This document shows, in pieces, positions 25,176-38,164 of a stretch of 64,000 nucleotides of DNA; the stretch's first letter is position 1; the number at the start of each line of letters is the position of its first letter. The DNA is from Adiantum capillus-veneris (Eukaryota; Streptophyta; Polypodiopsida; Polypodiales; Pteridaceae), in assembly GCA_014529385.2 (NCBI GenBank), contig CM043956.1:64732620-64796619 (forward strand), given 5' to 3'. The translations under genes and the position numbers were made by a program. The notes below the pieces were generated by a model that worked only from the letters and a program-made list of their open reading frames with translations, did no database searches and was not told the DNA's origin.

Positions 25176-26579
25176 ACATGGTTTTTAGAGGGGGGAGCTC
25201 TTTGTTATTTAGCGTAGCACTTGTCTTCCTTCCTTTTAATGATAACCTTCTCCTGCCCTTTGTGGTTTTCTTACCCACAACCCTCCTTGCCTAGCATGTA
25301 AACCCCCCCTTGTAGTTTACTTTCTGAAGGCATTACGTTCAACAAACGGCTCGAAGGGGTTGTTTCCAATAAATACCTTTTTCCAAGGTCGAATAGGCCT
25401 AGTTTACAGTGCGTTTATTCTCTGGCAGTTATGAGAAGCGCCGCACCATTCATTGCTTGCTTTCCGTGGGTCTCTTTGCGCCTACCTCCGAGCCTCAGCA
25501 ACTAACCGCCCCAAGCTCACCACAGGTCGCTTTAGCACCACACTTTGCTTTAGCCCACAGCTCACTTCAGCACCGCACTTCGCTTCAGCACACAGCTCCC
25601 ATCAGGCAACCACACGCAACGCGTGTAGCTTTCATCGCACAAACGCCTACACACCAGCCAACCTTCATAACTCCCATCGCACAACACTTGCACTCCGAAC
25701 CGCTTGGATACCTACCCCTGTCTCAAGATTTGACGACGGCTCCGACAAGTCAACAGCACGGAGCGTGGATATTTTGAGAGGCGCATCTCTTGCAGCTGCA
25801 AAGCAGCGTTCGTCCTGTGGTTGTAACCCGTAGTTTGCAGCAAGGCGGCTACGACAACACGCGTTTGTAAGCGGCCACACCCTATAGCAGCTTCACCCAA
25901 CTGCGGCGTGCTTCAAACGATTCCGACAAACAACGCCCGCCGACTGCGGCCCCCCAGTGTGCCTTTCTCCCGTCGGTGGTCTTGGGCTCGCTTCTCTTTC
26001 GTCTATTACGGCTATAGAGGTGGTCCCCAGCTCGCTCTTCTTCCGGCGGCGGCGACACCGACTTTAGCTCGCAAGGACACCCTACCTGCGCTACGACTGC
26101 GGTGGCGGCCAGTCCTTCTCGCTCTGCAAGCAACAACGAGCCTTACGGTGAGTCCTTTGCACTCTGCAAACCATAGTGAATCTTGCGATCGGTTATTCTC
26201 GCTCTGCAAACAGCAACAGCGACAACGGCTGGTCATTACCTGCATACTTAATCAACAACAGCGGCAACAAAGTAACGGCAGCCAACTGATCATTGCCTAT
26301 GCACTTAGTCAGCAGCAATAGTGACAGCTCACGGGTCATTGCCTGCGCACTCAACAGCGACAGCTGGTCAACACCTACACACCAAGCAGCAGCAGCAGCA
26401 GGTCAACACCTGCATGCAGCATCAACATCGTAAGCAGCAGCAACATCGGCGTCGTAAGTAGTCAAGACCTGCACAGAGCATCGACGTTGATAGCAGCATC
26501 GGCGTCAACAGCAGGACGTGGGCAGCTTATTAATCGGTGCTGGCCCGCTATATTGGCGGCCACAACAGGGCGACCACAG
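25176..26579. other. GC-rich spacer between Penelope copies 2 and 3, no gene recognised
   Basis: The first 150 bp are pyrimidine-rich. From about 25440 the sequence is GC-rich with many CAGC/CAAC trinucleotide-like runs, densest at 26210-26520. Overlapping ORFs on both strands (for example 25409-25833 and 25908-26321) show compositional bias and no domain. It may be a 5' untranslated part of copy 3, because copy 3 coding sequence starts right after it. Confidence 0.5.
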
Positions 26580-29441
26580 CAAATCGATGATTTTTGGTTA
26601 TATGGCTTCCCCCCCCTCCTCTTTCCTCCACCTCATCATTAACCCTTGTTCCCACGGCTATGGCCTTGGATGAAACCCCCGACCTTACTTCGGTGGATCA
26701 TACACCCGCCCCCTCCCCCTTTGCGGCTTCCCAAAACCTAAACACCCTGCCCGTTGACGTGGTCTCCTTTCCTGGATTTGTCTCGGTGGCTTGCCTCCTA
26801 AACCCTCGCTCTTCAAACCTAGCCTCTCCAATGCTAACACCAACCATTCCCATTACCTCATCTAAAAAAACTTTGTTTAGTCCGGAGGAAATTATGGGTC
26901 TCACCGCAAACCTACCTATAGAGGATCTCGACCAACTCTCTATTCCCTCTACCAACAATAGTGGGGCAAAGATAACCCCGCCCTTTTTTCTCATCCTAGC
27001 TTGGATAGCTCTTCCACGCATGGCTTTACTAGTTCCTCCTACCCAGACCATGGCGGTGTATTCTCTAATTTTCCTCAAAGAGGCATCCTCACTAGTCCCC
27101 CCCTTACCTTCCCCTCTTTCTTCGGCTCCTTCTCGGCTAACTCTTCAAACCTTTCTCCCTTTCCACCGTCCCTTCCCATCCTACCCGCTATAGAGAAACC
27201 CTTGGAATTCAACAAAATTGTATCCCTTTCTGTGGAGGAATTTAAAGCCCTCAATCTCAAGCTTAACAAAGCCAAATCCCACCTCAGGCACCTTCAAAGC
27301 CTTCACGCTAACCAAAAGGCCCCTCATAGTCTTTGTATGAAAACACCTCGTCTTACCTTGGAAGACATTCATGCACAAGCGCTTTTAAGCGCTAAGCTAG
27401 AGGCACTAAACATACAATTCCAACTAGATTGCACTAAAGCATAAATCCAAGACCAAACTTTACTCATAAAAAGTCTTCAAAAAAGCTTTGATGACTACCA
27501 CGACATTGTGGAAGAGAGGGTTCTAGAACTCACTAAAAAACTTGCACCCATCTCCTTCCCTAGGGTGCTTCCCTCGGCTTGGGCCAACCAACTCCTTTTT
27601 TGGAAGCAAACTTCCCTCAATGAATTTGATGCCCTCCTACATAATGAAATCCTACAAGCTCACTTAGCCTCTTCCTTGAGCATGGCGGCTCATAATGCTA
27701 AGAAGAGGTGACAAATCTCTCTCCTAGAAGAAGTGGAATCCCTTCCTAAAGAGGAAACCGTGAGTGAATTGGTACATCACGAGGTCACCACACAAATGAA
27801 AAATCTCCTCTCTCCTCCTCATAAACCCTCTTTTCCCAAACGACCTCACCACACTACCCATCCCAAGCCTCCCTCCTTCCAATCCAAACCTTCCAACCAT
27901 ACCCTTCCTTGGCTAAAAATTCCCATGAGGAATTCACTCATCAACCATTTAAAAAAACCAAACCCTCCCCCCCTACTTTGTACCCTCGCCACTCCACCCC
28001 CTCTTGTAATCTCCCCATTTTAAACTATCCAAAAAATCCCTCTCCCTCTTCTAGCAACCCTTCCCCCTTCTCCAAACTCCCAACTACCTACTCAATACTC
28101 CTTCCCCCAAACCTCCCCGCATGCCCCAAACCAAGCCGCTACATCCCAAGTGCCTCCCAAAGGCTCAAAAAACTTGCAATGGCTAGGGCTAGAGCACCCT
28201 ACCTCTTGGGTCCACTTTCTCTTCTAAAAACCCCACCTTTTTCCTCACCTTTGGACCCCTCTTGCTTGTACTTTCCCTCTCCTCCCCTATCCCTCCCACT
28301 CCGGAAAAATGCATCATAAATTTAGGCTTCCTCTTACTAATCCTCACGTCTTTAAAATTTTGATTCTAAGCAATCTTTCTATCTTCACTCTTGAGCACAA
28401 AATTACAAACCTCTCTTATCACAATCTCTCAAGTCACCCCATTTCTTCCTCTTAACATAAACTCCTAGGTCTTGGGCTCAATTATATCCCTTATTCTCCT
28501 CCACCCCGTCCGGATTCCATTCTTAAAGCCTACTCAAATATAAAAAGAAGCTTCCACCTTAGAATATGTTTTAAGGACTCCTCCCCTCCCTCTACCCTCT
28601 CTCTATCTATTCCTAATCCTACTTGGAATCCATCTCTACTTTCCTCCACTCTAAACTTGGCTTTTAAAAATGTGTTCACTCTACTCAATTCTCTTCTCTC
28701 CTTTTCTCCTCCTTTCCACACCAAACCTTTTCTCATGAATGCCCTATCTTCCTTAAGAAATAACCGAAACATTATAATCAAACCCACGGATAAAAACCTT
28801 AGTCCCGTTGTCCTCTCCAAGTTTGGTATGAAAAAGAAGCCTTTTGTCACCTCATGGACCCATCTACCTATTCCAAAATCTCTTCCTCTCCTCTAGCTTT
28901 TGTTGCCTCCCTCCTCACCTCTATTATTTTGAACTACCCCCTTCTCCCTAACAATGAAAGGGATTTCATCCTCTCCTCTTCTCTAGTTAAGGGAAAACCT
29001 TGCCCCTTTTTTCTCCTACCCAAAATCCATAAACCATTCCTTGTAGGACGCTCCATTTGCTCCTACAAGGGATATATTTTAGAAAATGCCTCCAAATGGC
29101 TCCACGCACAACTCTACCCTATCCTCTTATCTAAAACCCAACACCTAAAAGATTCCCACTCCCTTGTCTTGGACCTTGTATCCATCCCCTTTCCTCCACA
29201 TATTATCCTCTTCTCTTTTGATGTAGAGTCCCTCCATCCTAGCATCCCCATTATGGAGGGACTCTTAGCCCTCAAAAATTCCATCCAAGAATTTTTCCCC
29301 TCACCTAAAATGCACTTTATTATGTTCCTAGCCTCTCTCATCCTAAATCATCACTATCTCTCTTTCAAAGGCGAAGTTTGGCATCAAACCAAAGGCACAC
29401 CAATGGGATCAAACTTTGCAGTGTTTTACGCATGCCTTTTC
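26580..29441 (+). mobile_element. Penelope-like element copy 3 (plus), with N-terminal ORF, 3'-truncated
   Basis: This copy extends further 5' than the other two. An N-terminal region (26594-28020) is Pro/Ser-rich, then helical (VSLSVEEFKALNLKLNKAKS; VEERVLELTKKLAPISF; LLEEVESLPKEETVSELVHH), suggesting a coiled coil. The RT region follows from about 28657 and holds KPTDKNLSPVVLSKF, LPKIHKPFLVGRSICSYKGY, DVESLHPSIPIMEG and GTPMGSNFAVFYACLFLC. It is cut at about 29441, just before the catalytic DD box, by gypsy-derived sequence. Frame changes occur near 27000, 27190, 27445 and 28850. Confidence 0.82.
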
Positions 29442-30787
29442 CTTTGTCTTCCTTGTCATAAACCAAGTGGTAAGGAGAGATCATGTGCTCATTTTGATAG
29501 CAGTTTTGTACGCCCATAATGCACAAGGCGACTATGAATCCCAAGTTTTCCCATGTAATTGTGTCATCTTGTCAAGATTTTCAGCAACTTTTTGTTGAAC
29601 CTCTCATTAAGACCATTGCACCATGGATAATAAGGAGAATTGTACATGTGCTATATATTGAGCTTCTCACATAGGAAATCGAATAGCTATCCTCTAAATC
29701 CCAGTTCTCTATCAGAATAATGTAGCTCTAGTGGCACACCAAATTTGCAAAATACATGATCATATACAAACTTTTTCATTTCCTTACTGGTAGTCTATCT
29801 AACAGCTTTATCTTCTGCCCATTGTGGCAAATAATCCAATGCTATCAAAATGTAAGCATTCCTTTTTCTAGTCATGGGTAAGGGTCCAATTGCATCAAGA
29901 CCCCATTTTTCAAACATATCAAAAGCTAGAATTGTCTTTCGTAATTTGGGCTTCAAAATTTTATTTCCCATTTTATGACAAGGAAAACAAGATTTGCATC
30001 AATGGTTAACATCCCGCTGAATGTTTGGCCACACATAGCCTTCTTGCAAAATTTAATGCAACATGATCTTCATGGCAAAATGGCCTCCACAAGATCCCTC
30101 ATGATTTTCTTCCCAACTCTTGTATATTTCTTCTTTCCAGAGCACACGAGGCCAAACCAAATCACTTCCTTTCATGTAAAGCACATCATCAAGCATTTTG
30201 TACTTCCTAGATTTTCTTATAAAATCATACTTTTTGGAGGATGGTAGACCTTCAGGTAAAACAACTATCAATGGAAAATCCATCTCCTTTGATAACACTT
30301 CCCTCCCATGATATAAAGGGGCATTTTCTGTCAATAGAAACACACAAGTGATCATTTCTTGGGCAGCATCATGAGCTTCTTCATTTTGAGACCTCTGAAT
30401 ATGCTGCAAACTCCATACTTCAAATTTTTTTAGCAATGATTTCACCTTAAAGCATAAATTATTCCATTTAGGATTCTTATTCTTCCATATTCTCAATACT
30501 TGCTTCACGACCAACAAGGCATCTCCTTTTATCTTTAAGCGTCTAATTCCCAACTGTAAACAGATGTGCAAACAACCTTCAAGAGCCATGTACTCTGCTT
30601 CATTGTTACTTTTTGCATCAAGTTTCAGTCCTTGTTTCCTTAAAAGTTTTCCTTGGGAATCATAAATGAAAATTCCTTCTGAAGCAACATCATGACTTAT
30701 TTGATAAGAGCCATCAACATATAACAGTGAATATGGCAAGAGTCTCAACTTCCTTCTTTCACACCACCTCTTCCTTAACCAAAACAA
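29442..30787 (-). pseudogene. Ty3/gypsy pol fragment: RNase H and integrase
   Basis: On the minus strand from 30787: an RNase H domain (LYVDGSYQISHDVASEG, then NNEAEYMALEGCL, then GDALLVVKQVLRIW and EEAHDAAQEM), a linker, and an integrase zinc-finger region (MLDDVLYMKG, ENHEGSCGGHFA). From about 30050 down to 29442 the integrase core continues in broken frames, with KWGLDAIGPLPMTRK, DYLPQWAED, then a DRELGF-like block and a CNGLNERFNKKLL-like block, several stops intervening. The reverse transcriptase, protease and gag are absent upstream. It abuts truncated Penelope copy 3, so one of the two interrupted the other or they were joined by rearrangement. Confidence 0.88.
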
Positions 30788-33044
30788 GAGTGACTTTATA
30801 AGTTAGTAAGTCTATCAGTGTAGCCCTCTTCTACCAAAAAGGTGAACTAAAACTCCTGAAGTTCAATAACCATTTCATGGGGATAATAATTTTGCAAGCT
30901 TTTAACTTAGAGCTTTTGGCATAAATTTGGAACTTTTCTAATTGTGAGTTCAAATAGACTTATTGTACATGAGAATGCTCCCAAATGTACACTTTTCTGA
31001 CATAATTTTATGCTATTTATCTAAGATTTTATATTTAAATGTTATGTTTTGTACAAAGTTATTTTCAACAAGAATATATTTTGGATTCTTTAAGCTAATA
31101 CATAACACATATGAGAAATTCATACCCATTCTACCCCACAAAAACAGTGTTTACATACTTCTTCTACAAAGATTTGTGTCTTTTCTCTTGCTTGAAAATG
31201 GTTAATTTTAAGGTTACTAATGACACAATGCATCCTTTCTCCTCACAAAATAAGGGTGAGAGCTTATTGCTCTGCTAATCTAGATCAAACCAATTTGTAG
31301 TCTCAAATGGTATTTGAATGTGTACCAATGCTAGATTAAAGGCACTACATAATGCAAAATGTTTCTAAAAAACTATTGTATATCTGTATCTTGCATAGAA
31401 AATTGACATATTATCATCCGAGTTGTTATACCTTTCTCATAGATGATGCTAAAGTAGCTACTAAAGTGGGGTAGACACAACTCATGGAGTGTAGTAATGA
31501 ACCACTTTAGGAGAATACACTAGAAAACAAGAAATGTCAAAAAATGCTAGAGCATTTGTTCCTTTTTGCCTCAAGGACGGAAGAGTTTACATATTCATTG
31601 TCATTAAGTATCCCCTAAAGATCTACTACCATATGTCATTTGCATCAAGTAGAAGGGCCCCTCCAAAAGAGAAATCAATTCGTATACAATTAAATAGATG
31701 ATAATTTGTTGTCATGCCCTTGCCTTTGAGAGTGGCGACATATGTAGAAAAATTGATGTTGGCATCCATCCCATAGTGATTTTATTAGGTGGTAAATCTT
31801 GAAAATAGCATGCCATTCTTACACCATTTCTATCTGTTCAAATGGGTTTTTGTGGAATTCTCTCGAAATTTCTTACCCCTTGTTTGCAACCTTCACACAC
31901 TATATCTTCATTTAAGCTATTTTGCTTACTTATACAAAGAATTTATTCCTTTACCAACCAAAAGACTAAATAAATTACTTAAGTTAATCTAAATAAATGA
32001 ATCATGATGACTCTAACCTTAGTGTTTATGTTTCCCCTTTAAACAAGGAGTGCCTGAGAGTATGGTTGTGTTAGTAGATGAAGGTCAACATTCATGTACT
32101 CAATATATTCCTCACATTTTTATACTTTGTAATCAAGGTTATTATCAAATCATGGATTCTTTGGACATTTGTATTCAAATCCCCACTACCAACTTTAGTG
32201 CGTATTCAAAATATGTAAGTGTAGCATGTGAGTTCACCTTGAAGGGGATTTTAATATATCAAGTAGTTACAAAGTTATATTTACAAGAGGCGTTTAAAAA
32301 TAGAAAACTTAAATAAAGGTACAGATTTATGAAGAAGAGAAGTCTTTTAGTTCATGTTGAAGTGTGTATGTAGAGGTGTTTTATAAATACCTCTTGAATG
32401 CACACACTATAGGTATTTTTGAAAGGTGGACCCCTTGGCTGAAATCTTTTATGTAGATTTTAGACATGTTGCACTTATCATTGGGTTTCCCTGGACTTGA
32501 AAATCTATCACATGAAATTAGGGGAGTAGATTGTTTGTTTCCAAGAGTTCAATAAGTCTCCACAATTTGTAAGAGGAAAAAAGTATTTGTTTCTTTAGGC
32601 TATAACATTGAGAGGTGGGATGGGAAAAATTGTAAGCTTATATGAAAATTAGAAGGTTGAACATGAGTACCTTAAGGTTGATAATAACAAACTAAAAAGT
32701 CTCATGACATTGAGAAGTCAAAAGATTTTGTACAACAACAAGATTTTGCAAAATTCTACCCACAACTTGAAAAGACCAAAATATTTTTTCAAAAGCTCTA
32801 AATTAGAAGCTCCCAAAAATACAGCACTCCCATTTCATTACTGTCATTGATATATTGAGATTATTGAACAACTAAGGAAGCAATGAATAACTGGTGAGAA
32901 AAGTGAACTACTTTTGCAACAAGTAATTTTTGAATCATCTACAAGCATAACCATATTGGTCATCACCAATTCAATTTCAGAGCAATCTCTTTTGTGAGTA
33001 GCTTCACTCTGCTATCATAATGAACAGGCTTCATATATTGAATC

Positions 33045-33250
33045 AGAGGCTGGTCGACTTCTTCTATTTATTCTATGGCTTCACTTTATTGCTTTAAGTG
33101 GATCTCACCGTAGATATAAATGGTTCAGTCCACGTAGAGACGTAGTACTTACCTCATTCTTGGAAGACATCCTCCAATGGAGTATTTAAGACTGAGTACA
33201 AGAGCTTCATGCAGATATAGAGGTGGAGACAGTATGGCATTTAAGATGAT
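33045..33250 (+). repeat. dispersed repeat family, copy 1 of 3
   Basis: The block ggtcgacttcttctattt, then ttcattgctttaagtgg-like, then cctccaatggagtattt and agagcttcatgcagatatag, recurs in diverged form at about 59845-60050 and 61735-61880. The other copies sit in gypsy debris, so it is probably part of the same retroelement. Confidence 0.65.
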
Positions 33251-33856
33251 GTTGTCTACTTGTAGTTCCAAGATTCTGTCATTCGAGTGGATCTTGTAAC
33301 TGGTCGAGCACATCCTCTAGAAAACAGGTTTATAATTGATCATAGGATGAAGCTAACTATAATAGGACTTATTTTGCAAAGATTTTTCCATAAATTTTGT
33401 TTGGAATAAATTTCGTTTAGTTTAAAGTTGTTCCACAGCCTAGGGATGTATTCTGATTGTTTTTGTGAAGTTTTAAATTTTGACCCGGTACACCTCTTAG
33501 GAGCCAATTAGGAGCCAATTTTGAGGGTGCTAAGGTCAGAATTTGGAAAAGTTTTGGTTATAGTAAATGTAGTCCTTAATATGAGGAAAATTATTCCTAG
33601 TTTCAAATTTGTTAGATTCCTTCATGTTGATGCTCGTTTTAGCCTGTAGTTTAAGGAAAAAGTGAGAAATTGCTGTTTTACACTGTTTTTGTAGAAACTG
33701 GTAACTTGCAGGTAAATTTTCGGCCAAAATGAGCAGGACTTTTTTTTGCATCACACATTGTCAAAGAGCTTGATGAGACAGCCCTGTCATTCAAAATGGC
33801 ATGTGTGGGATGTTTTTTTTAGCGGCTCTTATGTGTTTGTGTGCAAGACGCCTCTT

Positions 33857-33985
33857 TTTGAGTCTAGTTTTGGGTCGCTTTCCTAAAGACAGAAGGAGAG
33901 GACAAAAGTAGCTACTTTTGGAGTCTAATTTTTGGTCGCTTTGCTAAATACAAAAGGAGAGGACAAAAATAGCTACTTTTTGTGG
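33857..33985 (+). repeat. tandem duplication of ~65 bp
   Basis: Two adjacent copies of a unit containing gagtctagttttgggtcgct, 'gacagaaggagaggacaaaa' and tagctacttttt, with small changes. Confidence 0.75.
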
Positions 33986-34940
33986 GGAATACAATCCCCA
34001 TAATTAGAAGGAAGTTGTTCAAGTGTGATGGCGAATTGAGATTGTGATTGTGAATGAGAGTGAGAGTGTGATTGAGATTGAGAACTGTGCACAAGATTGA
34101 GAGTGAGATAACTCGAGAGTGGTTGGGAGGTTTGACACAAGCTACGCTCTTCTTGTACCTGTCAACTTATATCAATACAGATCTCTGATTTCCTTTGTCT
34201 ATTCTATATACTCTGAGATTTTTGATTATTCAATTTGCTTCTCTCTTGTGTCTTGTCACACTGACCTTGCAGGCAGCTATGGTGGGAACCTGGGTGAAAG
34301 CATGAATAGGTGGAAAGCTATATATGTGATATAATTAAATAGCATAGCATGACATTGAGGGTGTGGTCACTGGTGCCATATTTCAGACGTCCAAATTTAT
34401 ATTCTAAAAAATGTTTTACTAAAAAATTCAGCCTTCACACACCCACTTTGTTTCATGAGTAGTTGGCAGTTTCAAACACCGTGCCCCCCGACCCCCCGCC
34501 TCTCTCTCGCGCGCGCACGTGCTCAAGGTCTACTGTGCTTAGAGATTGTAATGTGCAAGCTTGGCTGCTTCATGGACGATTGCAGTAACCGCCCTCTTCT
34601 CTTCGAGGTATGTCTCTCCCATTGAACATGTACACTCTCTACTGCTTGAGCACGTGCGTCCCACCTTGGATCATTTAGCTACATTAAGCTACATTTGGAG
34701 CTGCATGAGTGCCACACCTTGCTCATTTGCAACAAGAGGCGAGCTCCCGAGGTAATTTGCTAGTCCACAAGCTGCATGCAATCTTGGGGCAAATCCCATA
34801 GCACATCACCTTGAATGCCTTGCTTACAAGAGCAGGCCCATGAAGTTCTTGTTTCTTTTTAGCAGGGATGATAAGCGAGGGCACACCACGTCTCATGAGT
34901 TCATTGGATGATGTGTAGGTATATCACTTGAGACTGCATC

Positions 34941-37738
34941 ATGGCACCTTCCTCAAAGTATCCGATTCAAGCAAGCAGCAGTCTAGTTAGGAACATTGAA
35001 CCACCTCTGAATACGAAGTTTTGTCGTCTTGCCGAGGAATTTCATATGGAGCGTGGATTGCCATTGGAGGGAGTTGATCCGCGTAGCTTGACAGGAAACA
35101 ATGACATCTCTGAGGAGGACTGGGAAGCTGTCTTTATATGCCTAAAGCCTGTTCCGGGTAGCCAGAAGAAAGTGAAGGCATACCATGCTTGGTCGGATTT
35201 CTTACAAAATCTTGTGTGGAGACACTCGGATGTCTACCAGGAGGGTCCCTTCATGTATGAAGTAGGGACTCAATTTGCAAAGGCCTTTGCATTGGAAAAC
35301 TGCAGTGAATCTGGCAAACATCAAATTTCTTGGGCTATCTTTTCCAAGAGGGCAATGAGAGCCTCAGAAGGAAGACACAACTTGCAAAACAAGATCAAGA
35401 GGTGGGAAGAGCAGATGAGTGGTAGAGAGAGAGGTTGCAAAACCACTGCTGCCTCTACCAGCTCATCATTGAAAATAGAAGGTACGTCTGTACCATTGTC
35501 AAGCGTGCCTACAGGAGGATGCCTGGTACAATTGGCAGAGGAGGATAGCAGGGCACTTGCAGAAATGAAGAATATTGCAGAGGGCAGATTGCAAGACTAT
35601 AAGTCAAGACTTGAGGGTGCAAAGAAGCAGGTAGAGGATCAAGTTAGAGAATTGCATAGGGCTGAGGGTGCTCAAAGCTCAAACACTTTGGCCATAAAGT
35701 TGCAAACGGAGATTGATTGCGTGCAAGACCCTATAGCTCGACAACGCCTGATTGATTTGATTGGACAGTTCTCGAGTACTACTAGAGAGAACGTTGCTGA
35801 ATTAGAAGCCAATGTGGCTAAAGCAAAGGTGCATACCCTCCTACATGTGCTTCACTTTGTTTTGGAGTATGTGGTTCACTTCCATGTGGTTATGTGGTTA
35901 GAGTGTTATGGATTGTATGGTTATGTACTGTATGAGCATATTCCATTTCTGCTATGTGCTATATGGCCACAACATAGCCATCATCTTCATGGAGTCGGTG
36001 GTTATATGCTATGTGCTATGTGCTATATGGTCACAACATAGCCATCATCTTCATGGAGTGGGTGGTTATATGCTATGTGTGGTTATGTGCTATGTGCTTT
36101 ATAGTTCAATCTAGGTGCATCATGTTCACAATAGTACCCTCATCTATTTGGAATGTGTGTGATTCTATGCTATGTTCTTTGTGTGGTTATGTGCTATGTG
36201 ATACATAGCACAATGGACATGTGTAGTATGTGCTATATAGTATACCTGTATGCTATATGCTCACAGTATAGCCCTAAAGTGTGTGTTAAATATTGATATG
36301 TGCTACATAGCACAATCTTTTTATGTGCTATGTGCTAAATATCACATTTTGTGTGTTATATATTCACAATATAGCCCTGGAGTGTGTGGAATAGTGAATT
36401 GTGCTATATAGCACAATCTCTATTTTTGCTATGTGCTACATAGCACATCACTAATTGTGATATGTGCTACATAGCACAATATTTGTGCTATATGCTATGT
36501 GCTATCTCTCATATAGCCCACTGCATATCATATACCCAACAAGCTTGTGCTATATAGCATATATAGAGAAAATGTTTGGGCTATGTCTGGTATTTTAAAA
36601 AGTCTCTCTGTTATGATCTACAGTGCATACTCTATGTAGCACTTATAGCACATTATACTTGGACTGTGCTATGTGCTATATAGCACAGTGCATATCATAT
36701 ACCACATCAAGCTTGTGTTTATAGCATATAGAGTAAGTGCTTGTCTTATATGTGGTATTGCAAATAAAGGATAAGATTTACGCTACATATTCTTTTCAGC
36801 AATCTGCTTTTGTTGGGTTATTGAGACTTAAATTAGATGTGTTGTCTTCTTTGTTTCACAAGCATTACTTGCAGAAGTAGAGACCAACATAGCACAGGAA
36901 TCAGAGCACTTTAAATTTTGTGTTACCATGGAGAGGACTTCACATAACGTGGGAGCCAGTTTGATGAAGCCTTTTCCTCCTGTAGATTTTAAGCAGAGCA
37001 TTAGCGAGGTGGCACTTAATGGGTTCTACCATTGCGTAGGATGTGGATTCCTGTTTGATGCCAGAAGCTTGGATGTATTCTCCCTGCCTTGCACCCATGT
37101 GTACCATATGCTATGCTTCGCGCATGTATGTAGGGACTATGGCTATTGTGTTGCACTAGATTGCAACATGTCTGTTCCCCCTAGAGCTAAGCATATGATT
37201 GGTCTGAAGGTGAAGAGTGAGATGAAAGAATCAAGTGCAGGTAGTCACTGTGTCACTACTATTGCAGGCCCACTTTCCATTGGTAGTTTAAACTCTTGCA
37301 TTTAATGAAATCATTTGCAGGTACAGACATTGCAGCAGAGACCTGTATACAAGAATCATTGAGGACAAAAACAGAGAGAGTCTCTACGCAGGCCACTGGT
37401 AGGTACCAAAATTAGTATTTATGTGTGTATTTTAGGATACTCCAAGTGAGACTTTGTAAATAGCTTGCTTTGTAGAACAATCATCGCATGCTTTCTCCAA
37501 CAAGATGATGCATTCCACAAGGAAGAATGGCCTGATTACCCCAGGGATGCAGCCAGGCGTTGAAGCGGAGTCTACCCGCGGGATGCAGCCAGCCCTTGAA
37601 GCGGAGTCTGCCGTAGGGGATGCACTACGTGGAGTAGTTGAAGACGAGTGTCAATTTTTTGAAAGCTTTTCATTTGGAGCTTTCTCACATAGTTTAGGTC
37701 TTCCTAAGTTGCATGCTCAAACTAGAGTGTTCACTTAG
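34941..37738 (+). CDS. four-exon gene: coiled-coil protein with C-terminal Cys/His (RING-like) motif, unknown function
   Basis: Proposed exons are 34941-35828, about 36863-37240, 37321-37398 and 37476-37738. Donors and acceptors are GT-AG, and phases agree for exons 2-4. The exon 1 to exon 2 phase is off by one base, so either a splice site is misplaced or there is an indel. Exon 1 (296 codons) begins MAPSSKYPIQASSS, has a globular part (SEEDWEAVFICLKPV; YHAWSDFLQNLVWRH), then a coiled coil (RALAEMKNIAEGRLQDYKSR). Exon 2 has CVGCGFLFD followed by LPCTHVYHMLCFAHVC and a further Cys pair, which resembles a RING-type zinc site (C-x2-C...C-x-H-x3-H-x2-C). If RING, it might act in ubiquitin transfer or protein binding; this is inference. 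Intron 1 carries the palindromic TATAGCAC repeats also seen around the DDE-type gene at 54-58 kb. Confidence 0.6.
35840..36765. repeat. palindromic TATAGCAC-type satellite in intron 1
   Basis: Many copies of gtgctatatagcac-like motifs and their relatives (gctatgtgctatgtg, catagcaca). The clearest is ATTGTGCTATATAGCACAAT at 36398-36417, a perfect 20-bp palindrome. Part of it (36105-36225) matches 54750-54860 closely, in the same orientation. Confidence 0.88.
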
Positions 37739-38164
37739 ATGTTTCTAAGTTTTAGCTATCTTTGCAAGTTTGATACATGTACAATCCCTTCATAACAATA
37801 GCATTAGTGTATAAAAAAAAGTACAACCCAACAAGAACTTCTATGTATGTCATTATTGTAGAGAAACCTACAAGGCTACAACCAAAAAAGTACTATTTTT
37901 GCACATGTCAAAGTTAAATACTCAAAACAATTTTGCACATGCTACAAGCACTACCATCATTTCAAATAAAGATTCGCCAAAAGCAATAATATTTAGGGTC
38001 CCAAATAGAACAAAGCAAAAAGCATGCCATCGAGGAGATTGTTTTACTGGGAAATTCCAAAATGGAGCCTCACAAAGTGTACGATCTCCCACCAAAATGT
38101 CAAAACAAATTGTGCAAACTACTGGGCATTTCTATCTTCTCTACTTCTTTGAAGGCGTATACTA

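Larger units (their letters stand above)
30788..34490. other. AT-rich intergenic stretch, no gene recognised
   Basis: Only short ORFs without recognisable domains are present (such as 30963-31205, 31789-31992 and 32050-32316). It contains one member of a dispersed repeat near 33045-33250, a tandem duplication at 33857-33985, and at 34100-34280 a sequence with the look of an LTR end. No partner LTR was found. Confidence 0.6.

Noticed and set aside
25409-26321. Overlapping ORFs on both strands of the GC-rich spacer
   Set aside because: Open frames are expected in this composition. There are no domains, and both strands are open equally.
34100-34280. LTR-like end (ctcgagagtggttgggagg, then atcaatacag)
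   Set aside because: No second LTR, primer-binding site or target duplication was found, so it is mentioned only under the intergenic stretch.
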